Assembly: GCA_030268105.1 (NCBI GenBank)
Contig: BSDZ01000079.1
Location: 3,643,501 to 3,707,500 of the forward strand
DNA length: 64,000 nt
Origin: Volvox africanus
Taxonomy: Eukaryota > Chlorophyta > Chlorophyceae > Chlamydomonadales > Volvocaceae
Direction of reading: 5' to 3'
Shown here piece by piece: positions 1 to 18,257 of the stretch. Numbering within the stretch: position 1 is the stretch's first letter; the number at the start of each line of letters is the position of its first letter. The position numbers and the translations under genes were made by a program. The notes under the pieces are model-generated. The model was not told the DNA's origin, did no database searches, and worked only from the letters and a program-made list of their open reading frames with translations.

Positions 1-1999
1 ACGCCAGGATAAAAGCTGTGTTGTCTTTTTATGAATTTCATGACTTTCCCTTGTACAGCGACAAAAGACAAACCCGACGCTTATTGTGACTGATGACCCC
101 CGGGGGATGGGTAAGTGGGCTAAGGAAGGTCGATACAGGAGGACCAAATCCAGATCCAGATTCCCGGTCATCCACACCTGAATCCGGATCCACGCAGGGA
201 CAGGAACACACGGAAGAGAAGGGTCTCTGCAAGGAGAGTGGCAGGGTGCAGCTTAAGCGGGGATAAGGGTGCAGCTTAAGTTGCAAACCCATGAGCTCGC
301 AATCCGTCCCATCAACGGGGTCGGCTGCTGATGTGCTAGAAGGCCGGTGGCCCGTTAGGACCAGCCCAGCTTGTTGCTAATTGCCCTGGTACGAGGCAGA
401 GACGTTGTGGCCTGTCCTGTGTACATTAGAGCACACGTGACGCTTTGGCCGTCTGCCATATCCATGTTATTGGCGGGCCGTGCTTATGATGTCAACATCA
501 TCACGTGTTGCACTCTTCAGTGTCGCTCCGAAACCCGGACGTTCGCCACGGTGGGGCGAAGGGGGTGGACCCTGGACAGCTGGGGTGCGCACTGCAGCAG
601 CACTCGGGTGATTGGCGGTTGTTGTGGCATGAGGTGTGCTTTAGCAGTGCTGACGTCGACAGTCGAAGACGGCGTCATCACGAATACGACACGACGGCGC
701 GAGGTTGCTGCAACTCATCATTCAGGTTATGCCGGCATGGGCTGTGGGGAGGGGGGGGCACGTCTGCCTCTGACAGCAGCCCCACATGTGTTCGGGCTGA
801 GAAGCAGGCCAGCACTTGGGCCGTCCCTAGGCCAGGAAAGGTGAGGTGAGGTGGTGGTGTGTGTGTAGGTGTGTAGGTGGGCCATGGGAGGCAGAAGCGA
901 CGTCATCTTCACCGCGGCTTTCCCACCTCCGCAATGCACCACACAGCATTGGGCGATACGTGGATGGCATCACCGCGGCCCTTGACACCCGGCCCTAATA
1001 ATCGGCGTGGCCCCGCGTCCACGCCCTTCAACCCCTCCGTCCTTTCTACAACAGCGACTGCATGTCGTCGTCTCCACACCAGTTCGGACTGGTAGTAGGA
1101 GGCGCCTGCGATGCCATGGCTGCACATCAACATTCCAGTGTGCGGAGTAGTTCACATCACCCCATACGAGTGATGTGGGCACAGGAGGCATGGCGGCATG
1201 TGGTAGGTATCAACACCGCCGGCCACAGCCGTTCATCCCCGATTGGTTTCGCGAACCCCAATCGCTCAGCCATCTCTGTGTATCCTATTGTGTTTGTACA
1301 TACGAACGCGAACACCGAAGTGCGTGTTTGCTTGTTACATGCGTGCATGTGTGCGTGTGTGTATGTAGTACGGTATGTATGCCGTCAGTACGGGTGTGAC
1401 GGGACTGCATTTGAGGCCTCTGTTTGGGACATTTGGAGCCTCCCTATGAATCGAACTCCCATTTCCTGGATTCCTTTTGTCCTGCATTGCTGCTTACATG
1501 AATAGTAAAGGGGCTGGCTGGCCGATGCTCCAGTCCCGGTTTTGAGCCTATTAAAGATAAGGCCTCCAAGGCGACATCTGACCGACTTGAGCCGATTTGG
1601 ATTGATGGTGCGGCATACCAATTTCGTGTTAGCCTTAGTGATTGTCGTGTTGGTCTGGAAGTCAATGTCATTCCGTGAAGTTGTCAACGTCCGGTTCTGG
1701 GTGACATCCTGATGGCGACGCCCCCTCTGCTGCTGGTCCTTTCCGGCTTAGCGAAAAGGGTATGAATGGGTATTTGTCTTAGGAGATCTGTGAAGATCTT
1801 GTTGTAACAGCGCTGCAAAGGATGAGATGCGCCGGCTACCGAGTTTGGTCGATTCTGTACCCACACATTCTGAAGGGAAATAGCTTGATGGCATTTACAG
1901 CTTGATGGCATGGTATTTACAGCTCCCATAGGTCATAAATATCACCCCTACGACTGACGCCGAGCTGCAAAACGTTTGTTTTGAAGGTGAGTGGGATGT
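1..1999. other. No supported gene
   Basis: Short open frames occur on both strands, but none shows a recognisable family, a convincing splice pattern or a targeting signal. TG-rich microsatellite patches lie near 860-880 and 1350-1380. The stretch may include the promoter and 5' UTR of the gene starting near 2000. Confidence 0.5.
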
Positions 2000-4113
2000 A
2001 TGATGCGCAGCGTTGTTTGGCGATTCAACGGGAAGCGTATACCCGTAACACACGTGTGGCGAGCCTGTTGGAGCAAGCGGTGAGGCCTTTTGAGGTTTGT
2101 ATGCAAGCTCCTAGTAAACTATTAGCGTACGCAGCTCAACCCAAGCTTGGAAAGGTTTTGGTCGGGAGGGGAAGGTGTACAGTGTACTCTTTAAGGCGCC
2201 GTAGGTGGAATCGCGCCTGTCCAAGGCTTTCAGAACTTTTCCTATTTTTACACGAAAGTGGTGACCAAAAGTCGATGCATAGCTTTTTGCTGTAGTCTAA
2301 CCCCAGTTCTGACACCTACTGACTGAAGGTCTACTCGCCGTACTAGTACGCCAGCAAAGGAAAACGGCGCCAAAGCTGAAAATCAATACCATCTTTAATC
2401 CATGTTGGTTACCGCCAAAAAGAAGTTTATACCCTCAGAAGGAGTCAAGGTCCACTACTAACCAGCGCATAGTGTTCGTCGTGATATTTTGAAATACAGG
2501 TCTCCGTTATATTGAACCTTATAAAATTAGACATCCAGTTTACTGTGGCTTTTTATTTCTAACCTTTCTTGCCTTGACATCTCAGCTCAAGGAGAATGTG
2601 CAATCCGGCTGGTAGGGAACGTCGCTGACATATTTAAAGGGGATGTCAACGTACTAAATGTTTGATCTCTGATTTTTGATCTTAGAATCAACAGCATTAT
2701 GCGTCAAAGTGTTTGGCGAGCAAGCTGATTGCGTCTTGCAAATCCTGCAGGCTGCACGTTCTGCACCCTTATGTCGGGCTTTGGAGCTTTTTTCATGTTC
2801 CTTCTAGGTATCTGCATCAGCAACAATTACGAGTAGGTTGCCTGGGACGCCTTCGTTAGGATGGTGCAAGCCAAACTTGTAGCTTTTAGCAAGCACTCGA
2901 TGGAGTATCCTGTCTTATGGAATGTATACACGCTGTCTTGACTGGTCATTTAAATCATCGGTTAAATTGCTGTTGCTAAGGTGAAGGTGCTGCCTAGACT
3001 AGGTTGCTCGGCATCGCGGTCTTGCTGCATGCTCATCGAGCGTGAAGATACAGGGTCCATACACGGAGCGGTCGATCGTTATGGTTCCGTGGCAGCAGCA
3101 GATGAGGAAATTACGGAGACTCCGTGGTGTTCCAGTACACAAGGAGTATGGGTTAGGCAACTCGCAAAACCGTGTACTGCTGCACCGGGGTCATATGGGA
3201 TACAATTGACATAGTTGACCAAGTCACCGCGAGTTTGGCACTCTCCATGTGTAGATGGGACGCAATATGGTCATGATGTGATGCATGTGGACAGCACGCC
3301 TGCACTTCGTGCACCTCCACTGCTGCACGCTTAGGCAGGTTCTTCGGCTTCCTGAGAGAGTCTGTCATCCACCGGGTTAACGGGGCTGGGAGCGTATCCA
3401 TGTTCGTATCTGTTGACCCCAATCTCCTCCTGTCACTAACCTTGCCTTAGGTACGTTGGTGAATGGTACAAACCTGAGAAGGGTCGCGGCTCGCCGACAC
3501 ACGAGCAAATTACGGAAGCAGCGAAGAATTGCTTTATCACAGGTGGAATATACATTGCCTTCACCGTCATGGTAAGTACAGTTCCATTATTCCTGTGGCG
3601 TGCATCTGGAAGCATGGCTTTGGAAAGGGCAGAATATCTGCCTATTCATAGCTAACGCATATTTTTGTCGGTCTACCATTGACCTCTGTCTGTTTCTAGT
3701 ATAGTGGTGGGGGGGGGGCTAAGTTCAGGTGTTAAACACCGCTGGCACGTCGCTCCTCTATTCGTCCATAAGGGTTGGGAAGGGATACGTTCTAATTCCA
3801 TGGCCACCTACATTTCACTACCAAACATGTGGGATTCCACAAACTTAGGGTCTTGCATCGTTTACTGGACGACTGGAACGCTGCCCTCCACCCTACCATC
3901 CCAGGCGGCTCTGTGCGTTTGCTATCAGAACAAGAAGGCGAAGCGGACGTAGTGATTAAAATGTTGGCTACTAAAATCCATGCGTATACAACGTTGCATC
4001 CCGGGGGGATTTTATAGCGATGGATAGTCGCCGCGATGGGAGGTCCTTTCATCGCCATCAACTTGGGCATGATGGTGCTGCTGCTGGCCTTCCTCGCGCC
4101 AAGTGACCATTAG
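2000..4113 (+). CDS. Probable small two-TM membrane protein, 98 aa, unidentified
   Basis: Proposed exons are 2000-2079, 3451-3571 and 4018-4113. The last two are the better supported: they have clean acceptors (ttag, atag), a gtaagt donor, matching phase 0 and a TAG stop. Exon 2 reads YVGEWYKPEKGRG and then enters a hydrophobic stretch (CFITGGIYIAFTVM). Exon 3 supplies a second membrane segment (LGMMVLLLAFLAP) and ends PSDH. Exon 1 is chosen because its phase (2) fits the exon 2 start. It encodes an N-terminus rich in Arg and Lys with no acidic residue, as in a mitochondrial presequence. Another frame of the same stretch (ATG at 1996) also stays open, so the start is uncertain. I do not recognise the family. 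A mitochondrial inner-membrane location is inference from the presequence-like N-terminus and the size. Confidence 0.45.
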
Positions 4114-4607
4114 CGTGTTGTTGGTAGGTGTTAGTCAGGACCTGGACGTGGGAACCGGAGCGAAGGAGCGAAGGATGGGAGTGAACGTGCCGGCACTTGG
4201 TTCTTCGATGCTCCCAAGCGTTCCGTCCCAAGACGTCAGGTCGAGCCACGGTTTAGGGCCGGCGTCTGCGGGGAAGGCAGGCCAGCCGGGCAGGGGGTAA
4301 AGAGGGAACCTCTGCCATGCTATCAGTAGAGAGTGTGGAGAGTCGCCAGGGCGTTGGAGGGCTTCTGTCGTGAATAGTTTAATGCCAGTGGCGAGACAGG
4401 GAGATAAACATGGCAAAGGTCCTTGTGCTTTGAGTAAGGACCTCGCGAACACTTAAGCTTTTTGTAAGACGCTGATAGCGCACTCCGCTGAGTATCGGCA
4501 CAGCTGTGTGCGCTGAGTAGGTGCTGCTAAAAACAATTAAGTTAGTATACCTATTCGTAACATCGATGCCACTCGTTGCCTTCCCGTCGAATTTCATGGA
4601 CTAGCAG
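4114..4607. other. Intergenic, convergent 3' regions
   Basis: This stretch lies between the stop of the small membrane-protein gene (+) and the stop of the PI-PLC-like gene (-). Apart from the TGTAA at 4463 nothing was recognised. Confidence 0.5.
4463..4467 (+). terminator. Candidate TGTAA polyadenylation signal
   Basis: TGTAA is the usual volvocine polyadenylation signal. This copy lies about 350 nt after the TAG stop at 4111-4113 of the small membrane-protein gene. It is a short motif, so chance occurrence is possible. Confidence 0.35.
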
Positions 4608-5582
4608 TTACTTGACAGGTGGTTCGATGCTCACATTGAGCTGTATCACTTTTGCCACCGCCTCGGGTGACGGGTGATCAAGACATACCGCCCCGATGCC
4701 CACCAGTCCCTCGGCCATCAGGCGCGGCAGCTCTTGCGCTTCCAGCTGAGTTGCCAGACGGCGGAGGCCCGCATCACGGGGGCTTGCCAGAAGATTCCCT
4801 AGTATGCTGCATGCGGTCGGCGTGACAGCAGCGCTGACGTACCACCACGTTGCTTGTTTCAGCGCGTCATCGTGGCGGAGCTTGGCAATTATTTCCAGGA
4901 GACCGTTGACGGTCCCATCTGGTGTGTCGCTGTTCGCCCATATGCAGCGGCAACCCGTGCTCACCCAGAGATCGTCTTGCCACACCATGCCATCAGAGAG
5001 GATCATCTGAACAGGGGTTTGATGCACCGGCACGCCCTCAAGGAAGACAATCAGCCTGCGGTCAGCTTCAATCATATCCCTCATTGTCGGTAGCTCAGGC
5101 TCGCGGGGGTACAAATAACCGCGGCATGTGCTGGACAGTGTCGCAAGGAGCTTGTCGCTGAGCGTTGCCGTGAACGAATCGCGATAGGGCCAATCGGGCC
5201 GCACTGAGCACGCTACTAATTCGTAGGCGTTTTCTGACAGGAAGTCCATGATGGCGTACAGAACGGTTTTCAAGGGCGCGCAAGCAAAGGTGTGCGAAGT
5301 CGTAAAGTCGTTTTGAGCGTCGTCCCAGGCAACGCGCAAATCCAGGAAACGAATACCAGTTTCTGATAGTTGACGATATATACAAAAATGTTGTGTGAGC
5401 GTCCAAGGTGCAATGCATGGGCCCGCAAAACGCGCCAACAGGCTTAGGAGCTTAATTCGGCACGTCACTCCGTCCCCCGAAGCAAGCATATAGGCAGCTG
5501 AGTCGTGAGTCCCAGGCAAAATGATATCGCACAGGCGCCGCTGTGCCAGGACATCGTAATTGTCGCGCATCCATGAATTCAT
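4608..5582 (-). CDS. PI-PLC X domain-containing protein (PLCXD-like), 324 aa
   Basis: This is a single uninterrupted 324-codon frame from an ATG at 5580-5582 to a TAA at 4608-4610. The N-terminal half has the phosphatidylinositol-specific phospholipase C X-box pattern: ILPGTHDSA (first catalytic His, about residue 26), RFLDLRV (Asp81/Arg83) and TTSHTF (second catalytic His, about residue 97). The spacing matches small X-domain-only enzymes (bacterial PI-PLC, eukaryotic PLCXD), not the X+Y-box eukaryotic PLCs. There is no PH, C2 or EF-hand region and no clear signal peptide. The expected activity is cleavage of a phosphoinositide or related phosphodiester through a cyclic intermediate; the substrate is unknown. 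Every other confident gene in the window has introns, so the intronless structure suggests a retrocopy or acquisition by transfer. A TATTTAAA-like element lies about 25-35 nt upstream of the ATG, near 5607. Confidence 0.8.
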   Translation of the reverse strand: MNSWMRDNYDVLAQRRLCDIILPGTHDSAAYMLASGDGVTCRIKLLSLLARFAGPCIAPWTLTQHFCIYRQLSETGIRFLDLRVAWDDAQNDFTTSHTFACAPLKTVLYAIMDFLSENAYELVACSVRPDWPYRDSFTATLSDKLLATLSSTCRGYLYPREPELPTMRDMIEADRRLIVFLEGVPVHQTPVQMILSDGMVWQDDLWVSTGCRCIWANSDTPDGTVNGLLEIIAKLRHDDALKQATWWYVSAAVTPTACSILGNLLASPRDAGLRRLATQLEAQELPRLMAEGLVGIGAVCLDHPSPEAVAKVIQLNVSIEPPVK

Positions 5583-5831
5583 GATTCAGGACGAAGCCTG
5601 ACCACGATATTTAAAAATCGTAAGCACACTTCTCTATTAATATGTCGTATGTCTCGATCAATACAATAACATGGACAAACCATTACCGCCGTACAGTACC
5701 GGTAGTCCTGTGACAAAACTAAAAGCGTACCCCTGATCCCAAGTCCCCCCCTCAGTAAGACACTATGAATGTGGAACCCGCCGCATTCCTACAGTTAACC
5801 CCTTCCCCGAAGCTGAAGCACCATCCCACAG

Positions 5832-8306
5832 CTATCTATGTCCCGTGCGATATGCACGGTCGTAGGCGTGCCTCCCCACGTAGGATTCCAACAACGGCAT
5901 CAGTCTGGGAAGGGTCTCAGGAATACCGGCTGTGAGCTCAAAGTCTATCACAAGCCCGGCTTTGCGAAAGGCCTCTTCAACCGGCTTGGACTCGTGCTTA
6001 TACACCTGTTCACATACAGCGGGACACGAGGGACCGCCATAAAGTGATTACATGAAAACCAGCGAGCATGCTAGGATGGCTTAACGCATGATTAAAGCAG
6101 ACCCGAGGCCTACGCCAACCGGGTCCTATCTCCTATGAGGAGGGCGTGGCCACAATACATCACCATGCCAGCGCCTCTTAAGAATCAGCAACAAAGAACA
6201 TAACGTTCCGCCTGGCAGAGCACCACTGCAGCCTCCACCAATACGGCTCGCTGTAACATTAACGCTGTCGCTCACTCACCGTCCCGAGGTCCGTCTGTAC
6301 GGGGCACTTGATCAGCTTCCCCTTCCATACAGGCCACACACTTTCAATCTTGTTTCCCGCGCCACAGCTCCTCCCCTCATCTCACATCACGAACCCCCCG
6401 GTCAGCGAGAATTAGGCAAGCCTAAGTTATCGCTGTACGATTCCTGAGACTCCTCCTCCAGGCCTACCAGCCAGCAGCTCGCGCCCTACCCAACCCGCTG
6501 CCCACCTCCAGGCGGTGGCGGATGACCTCCTCCTGATCGTCCGCCCGTGTCTCTAGGTGCGGTGCGCACTCGGGCGGTGGGCTCAAAGGTGGCATCACGA
6601 TTTCCGGTCTCCCATCCGCACTGGCGGCCAGGTGGATGTCCGCTACGTTGTAGTTCTTGCCGCAATGACGACACAGTCGACGACCTGTACGTACGGCCAG
6701 GTCAACCGAGCACAAATGCCCTCATCACATCACATCAAATCAAATCACGCCATTCCATGTTGGGATCCTGGGAGAGAGCCCACGAGCAGTGCCCTTTGTT
6801 GAGATGAGCGATACATGTATAAGAAGGAGAACGAGAGGGAAGAAAGAAGTAATACCGCGCGGGCAGCGGGGCGCTTTCCTCTCTAACATGACCACAACAT
6901 GAACTTGGCTATAGCTTTGGGTCCATCGATAGGAAATTCAAACTTTACGGGTAGCATTGCCATCAGCCTTGCCATCAGCCTGGCCGGAATATTGCCGGCA
7001 GAAACGTCGACGCGGCGTCGTGCCAAGGAAGCAGCTAGCTGCCGAGGGAGTCCTGTCTTGCTTACAAGGCACTCGCTGAGGTGGCAGCAAGCGTCCGACA
7101 CGCCGAACTTACCCATGCATTTTTGCACCAGCACCTCTTCTCTGAGGCTTAGGTTGAGGACGAGACCGATGTCCGTGGACTTGAGCAGCTGCTCCGCCTG
7201 GGGACTCAGAAAAGAACACGACCCATCACCATCCACATTGCACAGCAGAGCGTAAAATACCATACGTATGACACGTAGCTCAGCCAGACCTGTAAACCAG
7301 ATCTGTTGTCGTACCTTTCCCACCAATTCCCAAACCCGCACTCCGTACCTGCGCCCCGGTTCGCGGATAACCGTCCAAAATGAAACCTCGTTCTCCCTGC
7401 TGGCGACCCCGGGCCAAGCGCTCCTGAAGCACCTGAGCGCGGTAAGCCAATGTTTATTACAGCGACACAGCGCCGGACACAGCTATGTGGTTATTACGGT
7501 GAAGGTAGCACCGGTGGCAGCGGCAGCAGCAGTCCGAAGGGTGCAGAATGAACTGTAGACCTACTGGCACTGCCATTGGAGGAAAAATCAGGCTCAAAGA
7601 GGGCTTAAGCGGGCTTATTCCTCTGAATATGAAAGTGAGTAGCCATTCGTGGAAGGATTCGTTGGGCACCAACGAATTACCCTAAGCACCACCACTCGCA
7701 CCTGTTGGACCATATCGCAAGGCAGCAGCTTGCCTTGGTTGACGATAAATTTCATCTGTGGAGTGGTTCAGAGGGGGCAAGGGAAGGGACGGGTCGGGTC
7801 GCGGGAGGGGCTGTTTATGGAGGTACGTCAGGTCGGGCTGCACACAGCAGCAGCAGCAGCTACGAATCGGCACCGCACGGTGTGCAAGGAGCTCTTGGTC
7901 CCTCCAAGTGGTCCTCCCATCCCCCATCAGCAGGATGCCAGCGCTATGCAAACGCGGCTATTCGGGGTCTGTTTGATTTCGGGGCTAAGGGCTTTGAATG
8001 CAAAGCGTGTACCTGGGCCCCCAAGCTGCTGCCGCTCTTGATCTCGGCACGGATCAAATCGCCAGTTGCTATATGGGGCACGCCAAAAGCCTTCGCGACG
8101 CGAGATGCGTAGGTGCCTTTTCCCACGCCGGGCGGCCCAAGGAAGACCCAATTGATCGATGGTCGCGCCGCATCTGTGCTGAACCCCGCCGGCGTTCCGC
8201 TGCTGGACAATCGATCAAGGGCATCTTTTAAGCTGCTAACTGCGGCATAGGTTGACATCGGCAGCCTCCATCCGCGACGCTGCAAAGCCGCCGACGCCGA
8301 TGTCAT
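5832..8306 (-). CDS. Adenylate kinase, organellar plant-type, 289 aa
   Basis: Six exons join in phase on the minus strand: 8013-8306, 7702-7755, 7349-7432, 7113-7197, 6506-6684 and 5832-6005. The protein has an N-terminal extension of about 50 residues, rich in Ser/Ala/Arg with few acidic residues, consistent with organellar import. The core follows: P-loop [12 protein letters not shown] (about 57-68), NMP-binding [26 protein letters not shown], and a long-type LID (residues about 173-225) carrying CRHC and a later PEC cysteine, then ETRADD. The C-terminus is [20 protein letters not shown]. The enzyme interconverts ATP + AMP and 2 ADP. The LID with its Cys pair and the overall sequence are closest, from memory, to plastid/mitochondrial adenylate kinases of plants. 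The start is the first ATG of the exon, and the next gene upstream is divergent 247 bp away. Chloroplast versus mitochondrion cannot be decided here. Confidence 0.92.
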
Positions 8307-8553
8307 AATGATTACGCTTCGGTTAACTCGCGATCACAAAACGTTTTGTAACGTGCAACTTTGCGCAAGAAGTTTACTTAAAATCATAAATATCACTTGA
8401 ACTTCGCTAGGGAGAGCCACTCAGTGCGCGGCGTAGGTGGAGCCAGACGAACGATTAACGTTCCTCATGTGCCGTACGCACCGCTGCAGTATCGTACCTT
8501 CTAGCCCCAAATGATTTATTTATTTATTGGATATATGCTTACGTAAAACCAAA
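8307..8553. promoter_or_regulatory. Shared divergent promoter region
   Basis: Only 247 bp separate the start codons of the adenylate kinase (-) and the CoA-transferase (+), so both promoters and both 5' UTRs must fit here. AT-rich TATA-like stretches occur near 8375-8396 and 8512-8535, in otherwise mixed sequence. Confidence 0.5.
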
Positions 8554-15384
<6,831 letters not shown>

Positions 15385-17573
15385 GGGCTGGTTATGGCAA
15401 TATGTGGTGAAGTGAAGAGGAGTGAGCGGCCTAAGTCTGGGTCTGAGGCGAAAGGGGGGCCGTGAGCACCTGATGGGGAAGGAGGGGAGGGGAATGGTGC
15501 AAAATATCGTGCGACAGTTGGGGGGAGGCCGAATGGGCGAGACCTGATAGTGCTGTGAGGAGTGAAATTGGAGGGAGGGAAGGGGAGAGTCACTGGACCC
15601 GGGCTCTCCGTGAGGGGGGGGATGGGGGTGGGTGATCTGGGGGGGAGGTGGGATTGGGACATAGGGTTTAGGAACGGACCTGGTTACAGGAAAGCTGGTG
15701 TGCTGGGGAGCAGACAGGTGGGGAGAGATGGGCAGAGGAGTAGGAGGTGGCGAGAAGAGAGGTGGCAGGTGAGGAGTATCAGGAGCAGTGGTGCATGCAG
15801 CTGAGGAAGCTGAGGAAGCTAAGCCGGGGATCACGGGTAGTGGGGACGCGGGAGACGATCCGACGACGGGGTCAAGCAATGGCCGGGACTGCTGCTGTAC
15901 ATATGGCTGTATCAGCTTATATATATCAGCTTACCTAATGGCTGTCTGTCCGTCTGTCTAAATGTCACCTGGAAGCTTATCTAAGGCTATCATATTTGTA
16001 CGGCTGGCTGGCTGACTTCGGAGCCGAGGCGTCGTCTCTGCATCGTCGGTGTGTGTGTTTTGCACTCCCAAGTCCCAACCCCCGAGGGAGGGTGGGGAGA
16101 TGACTGTTCTTGCCATTTTAATGTTCAGCGAGGTCGGATGCATGTGATCATATCTCATCAGGCCGGGGGTTTGTGAATCGAGCAGTACAGTCTGCTTGGA
16201 AGGGGTGGAGTGCAGCTTCACAGGGGACTCCCGGCTCATCGTGCCCTCAGGCCGGGTTCAGATCGCAGTGCCTGGTATCAGCCCACGGCTCAGCGATCAG
16301 CCGGATACGTGCACCTCCTGCCGCTATAATGCCAATTATTTAAGAAGGGAAAATCAATTATGAATTAAAGATTAAAAAGGAATGGCTGCGATGATTATGC
16401 CGATGATTACCTGACGAGGCCTGTCCCGCTGCTGAACGAGGAGGCCTGCTTAAGCCATATCAAGGTTGAAGGCCCGGACATAAAGTGAATTATTATAAAA
16501 TAGAATTATTATAGGAAAATAAGAAATATAAGAATGTATTAAATGAAAAAAGTAAATGGGTTGCGTCCCGGTGATTTTCGTAGGAGATGTGGACCCGACT
16601 CTCTTCTGCGAAGCCGCCGCTCCTTAAGCTAGCCGGATCATAGGATGCTGCTACCCTGGCGAATGGCTGTGGGTGGCAGTGGCCGCGTGTGTGGCCATGT
16701 GTGTTCTGCCGTACTTCTTGTAACGACTCATTGCCATACGTTCGCTCTCGGGCGATTGCGCATCAGCAGGGGATCATACCGCACGTACAGACGGACGGAC
16801 GGACTGGGAGGCGGCACGGCACGTACTTGTCGTCAATGGACCCCGACTGGGCTGTAAGGCTCGTGAGGCGCCTGCGCAATTCATGACCCGGACACGACTC
16901 GTGGTGTATCGAGAGGGGGGTTCGGCAGAGCTGGTTGTCTTCGGGAAGGCTGTGATGTGCAGTGGCGGTTGAGATGGTTAAGGTGGTTGTGGTGGTTGTG
17001 AACTATCATGGAATGGGGTGTGTGGCAACCGATCCCACGAAGTTGGGTAGCCAATGGGGGTTTGGCAAGGTTTACGGCGCATTTATCAAAACCTAAGCTC
17101 AGCTCCTGCTCCGCCTGACATCGTTTGGAGCTCCTTTCAAAGTCTTTCGTGCTCACGTCGTACCCTTCCAAACATCGCTTATATTTGACGTCGAAAAAAG
17201 TTATGTATGGGGACGAGAGATATAGATGCGGGTTTGGGCTCTGAGAGTGAGAGCTCTGCGAGATCGCCCGCCTCTTTACAGGGTCAGTCAGGTGCCAGAT
17301 TTCATGAGACGTGTGCAGAGTCCGGGAGCTGCCGCGTAAGGTGAGGGCCGGGTGCAAGACGGTGCAAGAAAACCACGGGGCATCATTCGGGTGTACAAAA
17401 CACACGCACGCCAACATGCTGGGGGTGCGGGTGCGGGTGCGGGCGCTATTCCTCGTCGAATGCGGTGCCGTTTAATTGGGCCCTTGCAATCTTGTCGTAC
17501 ATGTCCGTATATATGTTATCACGGTGGAAGTTTGAAAAGTTAGGGGGTATTTATTACTTCAAGTCAGGTCGTA
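15385..17573. other. No supported gene
   Basis: The first 500 bases are G-rich (probable 3' UTR of the CoA-transferase). A low-GC patch lies near 16480-16560. Open frames here, including a 178-codon one on the minus strand at 16881-17417, lack recognisable domains. A TGTAA at 16719-16723 is far from the stop and only a weak polyadenylation candidate. Confidence 0.5.
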
Positions 17574-18236
17574 CTAAACGGAGATTTGTGACATCTGTCG
17601 TATGCATCCAAGAGTGATGGAGGAGGACGGTCGATGGGACCGCAGGCGGTTGCTAAGTTTCTGCGGCGGCGTCCCGCGAAGGGGGGCATCTGAGGCAGGC
17701 ACGGGCTGGGCTTCTGGATCGCGAGTCACGGCAATGGAGCTGTAACAAGCAACTGCCGCAACCAAACAGTTGCAACTACACACGATAAGGTTTTTGAGAT
17801 TCTAAGCACAGTGTGTGCGTGCATCATCACAGAACCCCTTTTCGCAAGCCCGATGCGATGTCGCCAGGGAGGGTGACTACTGCCGTACGCATAACTGCAA
17901 CTCCACCGTTATGACGGAAGAATCGTCCACCTGATACCATCACACCAGAGTTATTTGACCTGAAGCTTGCCTGTCATTTTCCCGCAATAAATCGCGTACG
18001 GTGCAAGGCAACCGACTACCTAATTGCAAACAAGTTATCGTGAGTTTGACCGCAGCTGGGTTCCGAAGCGATATAAATACATCTCATTTACCTAAAATTA
18101 TCAATGCGGGGAAAATCTGTGGCGCGCTGAAGAAGGACGCTCTGCTCTGACACATCGTGGTACCCGGCGTCAGCACTTGCCGGCTGAGGTGAGGACGGAC
18201 AGGACCCGAGCACGTTCTTCCAACCACGGCAATCAT
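17574..18236 (-). CDS. Probable small single-TM protein with presequence-like N-terminus, 107 aa, unidentified
   Basis: Two exons are proposed on the minus strand, 18092-18236 and 17574-17752, joined in phase 1 by a gtaaat donor and a gcggcag acceptor; the stop is TAG at 17574-17576. The N-terminal 45 residues (MIAVVGRTCSGPVRPHLSRQ onward) contain five Arg and no acidic residue. They end in SRASFFSAP, like a mitochondrial targeting peptide. A hydrophobic segment IFPALIILVACYSSIAV follows and is created across the splice junction; it looks like one transmembrane helix. A short polar tail rich in Arg/Ser/Pro completes the protein. An in-frame ATG at 18255-18257 would add seven residues. I do not recognise the family. 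Phase match plus a junction-spanning TM support the model; there is no homology evidence. Confidence 0.45.
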
Positions 18237-18257
18237 TATAAGCTCCAGAAGCCCCAT

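Noticed and set aside
16881..17417. 178-codon minus-strand frame
   Set aside because: No recognisable domain, weak codon bias, and no splice partner in phase with the nearby small TM gene.
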